This document shows positions 44,663 to 55,600 of a stretch of 64,000 bases of DNA, piece by piece (the stretch's first letter is position 1; each line of letters starts with the position of its first letter). The stretch comes from Pisaster brevispinus. Its lineage: Eukaryota; Echinodermata; Asteroidea; Forcipulatida; Asteriidae. Both the position numbers and the translations under genes were made by a program. Under the pieces are notes generated by a model, which did no database searches, had not been told where the DNA came from, and was given only the letters and a program-made list of their open reading frames with translations. The stretch spans positions 2,381,001 to 2,445,000 of the forward strand of contig JAMKCF010000002.1 in NCBI GenBank assembly GCA_023634235.1, read 5' to 3'.

Positions 44663-45820
44663 TCTCTCTTCGGTATCTCGAGTATTTTACTAAATCAAGG
44701 GAGAAACACATAACACCAAGGGACAATACGAATTGGTCGAAAACAGGTTGCACGGAAATCGATGTCGTTTTTATTAAAATCAGTCGCTGTAAAAAAGGGT
44801 AACCTCGTCACTTAAATACTGTCTACTAGTTCAGGTAGTCTCTACATGGAGGAAGGTTCCTGCGTCCATAGTCTCTACTACTACGAGTGGGCCGCACTTC
44901 CATAAATGGTGGTTTTAACATGCATCACATTACCACAAAGCTATACAAGATACGGCAACGACAGCTAGAAAAATAGAATAAAGTAGGGGCCGGGCCTTAC
45001 CGAAGAACCATCAACAATAATGTAATTTAAAGAAGGCCCTAGCTGATTCAATGTTAGTGTTTTCATGCGTAGCACCCCAACAAGAACAAACAAGATGATA
45101 CGAAAATAATTATGCACGGCAGCAGTATATCTTTGCACACTTTAGGGCCTACTGCGCGCACGTGCATACCCCGAAGTCCTGGCGCGAACTGGGGCCTATT
45201 TTCAAAAGGTTTTACTCAGTAATAAATGCATTGCAATCATTGGACATGGGGCAAGCACAAATTTGTTCGGCACTATCTAGCTTCCAGAGAATTTATATAA
45301 AACTGGTTCGTCAGGAACCGGGCTTGCCATGCCCCCCGCAATGGCCGACCCGATGCACGCGTGCGTGGGCGCGCAGCTCTGACTGACAAGAGAGAATTAA
45401 AACGACTTCAGCAAGTTTAGCAAAATACCCGGAAGTTTGGTTTTTTACTGGTATCCGGCACCATAGTGAAAACCTAATAGATAGTTGTTCGGGAGCAGCG
45501 GATTAGTAGTCTGGTTTCCTGTCCCTCTCGGTTGTGTGAAAAGTTTACAATGAAAAGGGAATCTGACTCATATAGCTCGGGAATACTTTCTACACACACT
45601 ACATTGTCGCTGTATAAATCATGGCTAAATTAATGGGAAATATGGATGTGCTGAATTAAAAAAAATGTGTCAACACACCCAAGTCATTTCACTCTTCAGA
45701 ACACGGGTGACAAATTGGTAGTTCATCGCAGATGTTTCAGAATTTAAAAGGTGGCAAGAATTGTTTCGGTTGAAAGTTTTTTATCATTTGACTTGGTCAA
45801 GAAGACCGATTAATCAATCC

Positions 45821-45850
45821 AATGTAAACTAAGGCAACAGCAAGAAGAAG
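45821..45850 (+). other. MIB2: Candidate donor end of a non-coding first MIB2 exon
   Basis: AACAGCAAGAAGAAG|GTGAGTA gives a near-consensus donor at 45851. A non-coding 5' exon is needed if the exon starting at the 49333 acceptor carries the first ATG. This is inference only; the exon's 5' end is not visible. Confidence 0.22.
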
Positions 45851-45911
45851 GTGAGTACAGTCGTACAGAGTTACAAACTTTTTTAGTTACTGGCAATTCC
45901 ATAAAGTAATT

Positions 45912-45966
45912 CAGTCTTTGAGAAAGACTGTGCTACCTACCAGTGCTAGGGTCGAAACGTCAGGCT
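45912..45966 (+). repeat. Family 2 repeat fragment (hammerhead-like 3' half)
   Basis: Contains CTTTGAGAAAGACTGTGC and CTAGGGTCGAAACGTCAGGC, the same phrases as the motifs at 58378 and 61404, but with an inserted segment (TACCTACCAGTG) and no upstream GCCT, so the fold is disrupted. Confidence 0.6.
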
Positions 45967-47049
45967 ACTAAAGTACTAAATAGTATTATTTTTTGCAATT
46001 TTACCATGGGTCATTTTGGTTGGTAAAAGCAGTTTGCAAAAATTCAGTTTTATTTACATTTTTATTTTACCATTTATGCTTTACAATTTGAATTTAATTA
46101 GGCCTTAATTATAAAGTTAATTAAATGTAATACTTATTTACACATAGTACATCGTGTAGGTACTTCATGGTCGCTGTTTTATGACTGATTTATTTATGAG
46201 TTAGGTAGCCCAATAAAATTGTGCCAAATAGTTACCTGCCTGGCCCGGAAACTCAACAACACGTTGAGTTCTTTAAAAAAATCAACTTTGGTGGGCTGTT
46301 TCGTAAAGAAGTAAGCAACTTTTTTAATAATTAAAAAACGGCAAATTCTTTTGCCAAAAACCTTTGGTTAGCTATTTCTAATTCACAAATTATTGTTTGT
46401 TATTGTCATTTAAAACCAAATATGTGTACTTTCCAATCAAAATTGCAAAAACATTGTAGGAAATCATGTTTTTCTTTTGGTTCTTTCCGAATGTTATTCA
46501 CATCTTATTTAAAAGAAAAACAATCCCAAACCAAACCAAACATGGCCCCACTTCACAGAATCAGATGTAAATAGGATTTCAACTAAGATTCTATTAATTT
46601 TTTTGGGGTTTAATTACATGTATGTCTATTAATTATCATTGGCCTAATTTTGATGATATTTTTCATACCTGAACCAGTTTAACATTTGAACTGTTTTGAT
46701 TTGAGTGAATACTACGACCCGAGAAGATGTATCTCATTTGTACAATGGGTATTAAGTAATCTTCAGTATTCAACAGAATTGAAAGATATTGATCGGGCTA
46801 AAAGAGAAAATTTGAGCAAAAACACAAGCCCACCGGACTTTTCCAGTCATAAGTTTATCATTTAATAGCCCTATGCTGGAATAACTGGCCTTGGGTCTGC
46901 TTTCCAGTGTAAATTTCACGATTTGGAGTACAATAGAGCTGGTACTACAGTATGTACTTGATTAGGGTTCTCCCCATATGCACAAGGTAGTGTACCGGGC
47001 TGATACGTGTGAATTGCGTGTTGATATGCGCAAATTTAGGCCGAAACGC

Positions 47050-47210
47050 CCCCCCCCAAAAAAAAAAAAAAATAGAAGAAAAAAAATAAAAATAAATAAA
47101 TAAATAAATAAAAATAAATAAAAATAAATACAAATAAATAAATAAATAAATAAAATAAAATAAAATAAATAAAAATAAAAAATAAAAAATAAACAATCTA
47201 AAAATAAACA
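47050..47210. repeat. A-rich (AAATA)n simple sequence
   Basis: About 160 bp of AAATAAATAAAT with a preceding poly-C/poly-A. Reverse-strand ORFs rich in Phe/Leu/Tyr/Ile are artefacts. Confidence 0.95.
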
Positions 47211-47529
47211 CCAAGTAGAAAACATTCCGAAAACTTTGTTTCAATTTAGCACGAATTTTTGTCACAATTTTGACAAAACCTGGGAAGAACCCTGTTGATG
47301 TACAGTAGTATGCTGTTTCATCGGGAAATTATAGTTGAACCCGTGCTCATAATCCAGGAAATTGCCCAGTGTACCATGGGCCAGATGTTTGAACTAATTG
47401 GTCTGCCTGTACTTACCAGACTGAGACTGAGTAATTTATATTATTGGAAATCAATAAAGTACATAGATGGGAACTGGGCATAAATGACTACAAGGGACTC
47501 TTGAGTGTATGCTGTACACTAATTAAGAG

Positions 47530-47690
47530 CTGGGTCTAATTTCATAGAGATGTTTCAGCCGAAAATATTGCTTAAAAACTGCTGAGCAAGAATAAGCAGG
47601 ATACCAGTCACATATTGTACATTGGATTTTAGCTGGTAATCTCATTCTGGTAAGCTTAACCTTTTTGTGCTTAGTTACTTGATGTGCTTC
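47530..47690. repeat. Foldback fragment, 'AATTTCATAGAGATG' left end
   Basis: GCAGGATACCAGTCACATAT and TTAGCTGGTAATCTCATTCT match interiors of the AATTTCATAGAGCTG elements; the right end is lost. Confidence 0.6.
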
Positions 47691-48579
47691 AGTAGCTCAG
47701 TTGGGCGCAATTTTTGAAGATGGCCTTTTTAAAAATTTCGTGTAACTCCAGTAGTGGAAAGTTCAACACTTGGAAGGCTCTCCTTTTCACGAAATTTCTA
47801 AATGTCGCCGAAGGAGCCTCTTGCAGGGAAATTCCTTTAAGATAATTAATAATCCTCTCCCCTTTTTCTTGTCTTATTGTCAAGCTTGTTGTGGAATCTG
47901 ATCGGTAATTTCCCTTGCAAAACTCCTCAAAGGCTTCCTCCATATTTGCAGTTATTCAGCTTGTCGACTCATGAACAACCGCGATAGGACGCTTGTTCGG
48001 AAGGAAATTGTTTATGCAAACCATGTAGTTCGTGTCAATTTCGTGTCCCAGCTGCGCAATTTTTATTTGTGTGGACAAACTTCAGTTCAAAAATTGCGCG
48101 CACGCAAATTTTTATAATTGGCTTGCGCGAATTTAAAAAAAGGCCATCTTCAAAGATTGCGCCCAACAGGTTTATTAAATCGGGCCTTGTCAAGGCATTG
48201 AAGAAGCCAGACGTTTAACAACTCTGCTTATAAAACACATTGTAAATATAAAGGGGACAATCAGACTTAACTGTAGGTATAATGATCAAAAACATTAAGC
48301 TTGAGAACAGTTTGCTCAACATGTATAAACCCATTAAGAGCTTGAACCACGGACATGGTGCTGAATAGAAAATGTCTGAGTCTCTTTATAAAATCAATGT
48401 AATCAAATTAAAGTTAGAAGGGCAAACTAGTCTGAACCTGTTTTGTGTTAATAGTGTGTTAAACACCATCAGGGATATTATTTGGTTTTACCCCAACACA
48501 GATGTGTGTTAAGTACTGTATGCTTTGTGCTTTTCCGTTTCCTGTTAACAAATTCCACGTATTTGCATATTACTCGGAA

Positions 48580-48655
48580 TGGATTGGAACCCATGACCTT
48601 TGCTATTCTAGAGCAGATGTCTTGCCACTAGACCGAGATTGCCTGGTAGCTACAT
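48580..48655 (-). repeat. SINE family D fragment (tRNA-like head)
   Basis: Minus-strand relative of 6390-6480: TGGATTGGAACCCATGACC and TGTCTTGCCACTAGACCGA. Confidence 0.6.
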
Positions 48656-48984
48656 GGACAGAGGCAGTTTGAATCATGCTATTTTTTTTTAATGAGAATA
48701 TTTACTGTGTTTTGCGGTAATAGACCAAATTCACCTTGACATCATCACCACAATGAATTTGTGTTGTGCCATTTCGGTTTTCCTGTGTCAGTTGTTTCCT
48801 TAACCGGCCCTGAGGTGTTTTGACCAGCATTTGGTCGGCAGACCACTGTTGTTGTAGCGATTAGTGGGATTGCTGACTGCTGCAAGATTTTAGTTGCTGG
48901 TGGTAGAGTTAGGATCATTGTTGTATATACATGTACAATATGCAAATGTACAAGACCAGTGCACAACAAGAGACCTTCTGTTTG

Positions 48985-49165
48985 TACCAGGCTTGGAATT
49001 ACATTTTTGACAGAGGCCATCGAGGCCATGGCCTCTGTTGCCCCTTGATCTTGCCCATGGTGCCCCTTCAAAAGTTTCCCATAAACTTTAAGAGTTTCCA
49101 ATGGAAGTGCCCTTTGCAAAATGAAAATGGCCTTGCCCTCTCGAAGATGAAATTTCAGGCCTGCT
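48985..49165. repeat. 'GCCATGGCCTC / GTGCCCTTTGCAAA' dispersed repeat
   Basis: Reverse-complement relative of 22780-22940, including TTCCAATGGAAGTGCCC and GAAATTTCAGGCCTG. It ends about 170 bp upstream of the first MIB2 coding exon. Confidence 0.7.
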
Positions 49166-49333
49166 GGTACTGAGATTGCCTCGGTGACAGCGACCTACAG
49201 TGTATTGGTCAAAACTGTTACAACATGCTGGTCTGAGTGCTCTGTGGTAGCTAATTAGAAAGCATTGTTGCCCACCAGACACAAAATGATAACATTCTGA
49301 ATCTTCTCTCTTGTCTCTTTCTTTGTGTCACAG

Positions 49334-49610
49334 AACAGTGATTGCAAAAAGGCAGCTCTTTATTTGTCTGAGTGGGACACATTCGCCATGGAAGTTGGTC
49401 TGCGTGTAGTCCGTGGCCCAGACTGGAAATGGTCCAATCAGGATGACGGGGAGGGCCACGTCGGAACCGTCGTAGAAATCGGTAAAGCGGGAAGCGCGAC
49501 ATCCCCGAACAAGACAGTTGTTGTTCTGTGGGACAGCGGAACCAGGACGAACTACAGGACGGGGTACCAGGGAGCGCATGATCTTGCACTATATGATAAC
49601 GCTGTAGTAG
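49334..49610 (+). CDS. MIB2: MIB2 first coding exon: MIB/HERC2 domain 1
   Basis: Coding begins at ATG 49388 (Kozak-like CGCCATGG); bases 49334-49387 are probably 5'UTR. Encodes [50 protein letters not shown]. Acceptor TTTGTGTCACAG, donor G|GTATGT, phase 1. Confidence 0.92.
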
Positions 49611-52600
49611 GTATGTGTTTATGTACTGATGGGGGGGGGGGGATTGTGTGAGAACTAGATTTTCAAATCTAGGAAATGAGAGGGATGTTTTAGATTTTCC
49701 GTTTGTCATAAATTCTAAAAGGACCAGCTCTTCAGTGGTTATAATTCACTTTTTTAAAGGGAAGGGTTACGTTTGGTAATCACTCTTAAAAATAATGGCA
49801 TTAAAAACTTACCTGGTTAGAAATACAGCAGCATTTGATAGTATAAAGCAGTTTGAGAATTGTTTCACTTTCAATTAATGTGGTCATGGAAAAAGAAATC
49901 AGTTTTCATCTCGCAAAGTTTGAGTCTGAGAAACATTACTGTCAGATACATTTCTCAGATTGTGTATAATTTACAATTAGGGATTATTCTTTCTGCGTGG
50001 TCATAACCACTCCGTATTTTCGGTGATATCTCAAAAACGCAACCACCTTTGAAAACAAATTTTCACAAGTTAGTTAGATTGTACATGTATATACCTACAA
50101 TTATGTTGGATTTAAAACAATCAAACAGTTCTATAAATAAGAGGTATATGTTCCCTTTAACCCTAACCATGCTAAATGCAACAATATGCACCAAATGGTA
50201 ATAGTTGTTGTGATCTGTTGCATTTGGCAGTCAACTCAGATGTCATTCTTTGACTGAATTTGTTGCATTCAGCAGTGAAGTGACCTCATATAGGTTTGGG
50301 TGCTTCTATTGTATCTGAACAACTTATAATGGGTATTTCAAAATATTTTTTATGGGAAAAGTATTGAGAAGTATGATGTAATGTTAGGTAAGAATCATAA
50401 TTCAAATCATATTCAAAAGACTGTATAATAACAGTTAACAGTTACAAGTCACCACTACACGTGTGCATACTGTTGCATTTAGCTGGGCAAACACCCTTGC
50501 TCAGTCCTTTCCCAAACAGCATGCCTGCACATTGCAACAATATCCCTTGTTGCATTTTGTTGCATTTGGCATGGTTCTCATTTCAACTGTGTTGCATTCT
50601 GTTGTACTTGGCAGGCTATGTAGAGAGACCCTAATGGGGGTTGGGGTTAAAATAACAAATACAAATATGTAAATATTGATGTACAATGTACATGAACATG
50701 TTACATAAAGAGGGGGTCCCAAGGTCAAGTTTGGTTTTGTGATGCACCCATTTTTCATTAGATGGAGTCGGGGGGAAAAGTTGCAAATTTTTAACCTCAT
50801 ATCGTTTGAATTTGGAGGGTTGATCACAAGGAACTCACAAGTTCTGTTGAACTTAAAGGACAACAAATGTAGAGGCACAACCCCTAAGTTTTGTTTCACT
50901 ATTAATATTTATGTTCAGGTGTCAAACACCCCAACATCATATGTGATGCCTGCAAACGCCACGGGATCAAAGGCATGAGGTGGAAATGCATGGATTGCCA
51001 TGACTACGACCTTTGTACAATCTGCTACATGAGCGACAAACACGAGTTGTCTCATTCCTTCATGAGATTTGTATCCCAGAGCTCAATAGGGTGAGTTTTT
51101 GTGCCCCTCCTACCCTCCTTAAAAAAATCTACCCATCGTCAGCATTATTATTGAACAATGAACAATTGGTTGTTATTATTATTAATTTCTGGTAATGAAA
51201 CCAAGGATGCCCCAAAGATGATTTTAAGTCTGTGTGACACCATAAAAAAAGAATCACACCATTTCACCCTGCCTTACTTTTTGAGTAACAGTTTGATTTT
51301 AGCAGGGAATACATTTCTGTGAAGAACCAAATCACTTTTAAATCACCCAAAGCATTAGATATAGACCCTTTTGACTAAATAAAATCAATTCAAGCAAAAT
51401 TGTATTTTGAGATGAGCCCACATGTCTCGTTCTGCTCAATCAACCATTTCTTTGAATAACGCCCTCTGTTTACACAACTTAGCAAGGCTGAGTAATTGCT
51501 GTACATTTCCTGTGGGAATTCCTGGAGAGCGGGTCGTTGTTGGATTGTGTTAGTGAAAAACAAACCCGGATAGTGATAAGACATTTGGCATGCTATTTGG
51601 CTAAGTGCAGTCGTAGAACTTGGAATTTTTTAGATTTAAAAAACAAAATGGCGGAGTACCGACTTTTTAATTAAAAACTGTTACTCAATAAGTGAGCGAT
51701 AGTGTCATTGAGTGTTTTAAGCACTGTAACTTGGAAGCCTAAGGAAAGTTGTGAACAAAGGTACTTGCTATGTGAACCAGAAACACCGAGGTTAACCCCT
51801 ACTCTTCCATGAAAAGGTTCTGGGTTCTTGTACGTGCACCACCTGCAGTACATTATGTAGCCTGGGGTTCGATTTCACAAAGATAGTCCTAACTTAGGAC
51901 TAGTCCTAGGAGTTATTAAAAACTTAAGGCTAGTCCTAAGTTAGGACGAGTAACTCGTCCTAACACCGAGATAAGACTAGTCTTTACTCTTTGTGAAATC
52001 CACCCCTGGTTCACAGGATCTACGGCTTCTCATTCAATCCAAAGGACACAGCAATTACGGTACAGTTTCTTGCTGAAGGACACAAGCTACGTGACCAGCC
52101 AGGCCGGGATTCGAACCCACTTTTTATTGTGAATGACAGAATTTGAAAACGGTGAACCAGACCGCTCGGCCACGATGCTCCACAAACAGTTGAATAGCTA
52201 TTTGCATATCATGTGTTTAACATGTGTAACATTTGTTTAACCTTGTGTTTAACAAATTTAAAATAATTTCAATTGTGATGGAGAATATTATTTGTTGTTT
52301 TTTTACCCTTCACCTTATTATGTGTGATAAGCACTTTATACTTGGTGCTTTCCTGAGTCTTGTTGGGAAAAATTCCACAGGCATGCAATTCATATCGTCA
52401 TGTATGGAAGAAGGTCGTAGCGAAAATGACTGGCAAAAAGTTGCGAGCAATCACTGTCCAAAATTGCATTTCAAGAAAACTGGGTGTGAAAGTAAAGTCG
52501 TTTTTCTGCCATTCACAAGTCATTGCAGGAAAGTTAAATTCCACACGGATGAAAAAAAAACACTAGAAGTCTTAGAACTGATTCAAGCATTAAATATAAT

Positions 52601-55600
52601 AACAGTCTTGCCCTAATTTGCTTTTGACCTTCTGCAACAAAAGTACATGGTCGTTTCGGACTTGGCCTCATTTACGCCATGAGAGTAACGCTCAGCCTGC
52701 CTGGGTAATAAATAAAGAGAACTACTGAAAGAATGTTTGCTTTCCTCTTCCTTCTCCCAACAGAGTAAGGGTCTGCAAGCGGATTAGCTCTACCAAGGTC
52801 ACTCTGAGGGGGTTATTTCCAGGGGCAAAGGTCATCAGGGGCCCAGACTGGGACTGGGCCAATCAGGATGGTAAGATCGTGGACTTTTTTTTAACGCAAA
52901 GCTAGTCTACAAAGCCAGACATTGCTGCGGCAATTTCAAGTTCAAATTTTTGTGGTTTCTACTGACTTCCTACAAAACTGTAAGCCTGTTGGTACGCCAA
53001 TGTTAATGTTGCTTTGTTGGTTGAAGTCTTTAGCATTTCGGTGCTTCTAGCTTTGACGGTACCCGTTCCATATTTCTTAATTCCATTTTTTTATTCATAG
53101 GTGGTGAAGGTAAAATGGGGAAGATCACAGACATCAGGGGCTGGGACGTGGAGTCTGGCCGGAGTGTAGCCAACGTCTTGTGGTCAGGTGGGGGGACTAA
53201 TGTATACAGGGTCGGCCACAAGGGCAAAGTAGACCTGAAGTACACCCAGGATGCTATTGGGGGCTATTACTACAAGGAGAGTCTGCCGAAGTTAGGTAGG
53301 TGTTACACCATAGTGTCCTCACAGTGTCACTATGATGCAACCTTGGTGTCACCATGGTGTCGCCACAGTTTTTTACAATGGTGTCGCTACAGTGTCAACA
53401 TGATGTCACCAAGGTGTCATTGGGGTGTCACCTCAGTTTTATAGTGGTGTCGCCATAATGTAATCATGTTGGGCAACAAGGTGTCACCTGGATGTCACAA
53501 GGGTGTCCTCAAGGTGTCGTCATGGTGTCGCCACAGTTTTACAGCGGTGTCACCACAGTTTTACAGCGGTGTCACTTCAGTGTTATCATGATGTTGCCAA
53601 GGTGTCACCATGATGTCACCGTGTTGTCACCACACTAGGACAAGGCTCTCACCACAGTGATGTCATTTCACCAAGGTGTCATCCCAGTGTCACCATGATG
53701 TCACCATGGTGTATGTTCTCGATTTGGCCTTTATAAGTGCCTTAATTGCAAGACTTTTAAGGTCCCTAAACCGTGACACCCATCTCAACCCTCCCTAACT
53801 TCCCATCTCTAAACCCCATCCCTACATGGTACCGTACTTCCAACAAACGGGACCCAATTTCACAAAGTTGTTTAGCAGAAAACACGGCTTACCAAATTTC
53901 TTTGCTAAGCAAAAAAATGAGAGGGGCACCAGTTGTAACGATGTCAACTTTATGGTATTCTGGCTGGTTACCAGTTTCTGCTGAGCAAGATTTTTCTGTG
54001 CTTAGCAACTTTTCGTGCTTACAGGCTGGATGAAATTAGGCCCAGATCTAACACAGATCTAAAATTCTATTTCTCTCATGGGATTAGTCCTAACATGGAG
54101 AAGTGTTTTTGTTATCACAAACAATTTTTTTTGTCAAGGTAAACTCAAATTCCCTTGGTGGATGACTAAGTTTCCTCGGTGATTTCCTGCTCTATGTGTC
54201 AGTCTGAACTACATGTATGGACACGTCACTGCTTCAATGTTTTCTACACCCAACTATGTACTTGTCCAGATCATTCTACTCAGTGCTCTAGTGCTGAACA
54301 TTCTCTTCCTGGTAACTGTTTCAGTTGGACAGTTCTAAAAAAACAACACGGGTGATTTCGTCAATATACGCCTATACACATAAACACACCCCCTTGTGTC
54401 TCCCAACAGCAGTGTGTGACTCGCAAAATGGAACTCATAGCCCAAAGTGTAGAGCAAAAGCAACATGCCACTATAGGTCTCGGTGGGTCTATTTTTATGC
54501 ACAAATTATTTTGTATCAATTTGTTGTGCATTGTTTTTGTACATATGTCACATGGGGGTTGAAAAGAAACGTCCAAGGAGATACGTGTTACATGTTCACT
54601 TTGGGCCGAAACGGATGTATAAGTCGCGTTAAACTTTCGATTTGTACGAAGTATTTTGTTCTGATTATGCTGATCATTCCCAAAGGTGACAACTTGGAGA
54701 CGTTACCCATGCTAAGCGGGAAGGCTCTGATGACGTTCACCGTTGGCGATAAGGTCAAGGTTATCCTGGAGCAGGAGGTGCTGAAAGCTATGCAAGAGGG
54801 ACATGGAGGATGGAACCCCAAGATGGCAGAGGTAGGACCTGTTCCTTGTCAGGCATACTCTTTATTATGTGCAGACAGTGCCCTGAAAGTTGACAATTTT
54901 GACTGTCTAGAATTGTACAGACCCTTGGCACGTAGTAGTAATAATAACAATAATATATATAATTAAGAACTCACTCCGCGGCAGTGAAGTTAATAACTAG
55001 AAGTCCCCTCGATCCGATCCACTATTAAGCTAAAGTAGTAGTCCCGGCCGATTTCCTACCCTCCGCCCAGGTAGTAGCCAATAAGCTGGACAGTTCTTTT
55101 CAGAACTAAGTAGTCTCTCGAAGTAGTCTACCGATTTCCAAAATCTACTTCGCGGCAGTAGAATAAAAAGCAAGACCTAGTTCCCTAAGAACAAATCTAC
55201 ACAGCTAGTAGATATACACATGGTGTTACCGCAAACCAAATATACATTGATACCTCACCTTGCAAAGCATCAAAAAGTATATTTATATATTTTTTTGCCT
55301 CTGACGAAGGTCCGGTTTGGATCGAAAGCTAAGGCCATCTCCCCTACTAATTTGATATATTTCTTGTCGTATATAAAATTAGTAGGGGAGATGGCCTTAG
55401 CTTTCGATCCAAACCGAACCTTCGTCAGAGGCAGAAACAAGAACAAACACAAACATATCCATTTATAGCAGGGAAATAAAATGGATAAATAAATATTTGT
55501 TGTTATATATAGGTAAGAAATTCTCCCTACTTTGGTCTCATTTCCGTTTTTATTTTTGTTGCCCATAGGAAAAATCTGAAAAATTGTGATTAAAAAAGTC

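Larger units (their letters stand above)
43981..49333. other. Divergent upstream region between methyltransferase and MIB2
   Basis: No coding exon found. CpG-richer patches at 43980-44140 and 45150-45390 (CGCGCACGTGCA, GCACGCGTGCGTGGGCGCG) could be promoters. The second holds a 13-codon ORF starting GCAATGGCC. Repeats: palindrome at 44225, foldback at 44562, family 2 repeat fragment at 45912, A/T-rich simple sequence 47050-47210, foldback fragment at 47530, SINE fragment at 48580. Confidence 0.5.

Noticed and set aside
46945..47265. 106-codon minus-strand ORF resembling a membrane protein
   Set aside because: Phe/Leu/Tyr/Ile runs come from the (AAATA)n simple sequence.
52233..52616. 127-codon plus-strand ORF between MIB2 exons
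   Set aside because: No domain, no match to mind bomb architecture, and frame not connected to flanking exons by plausible splice sites.
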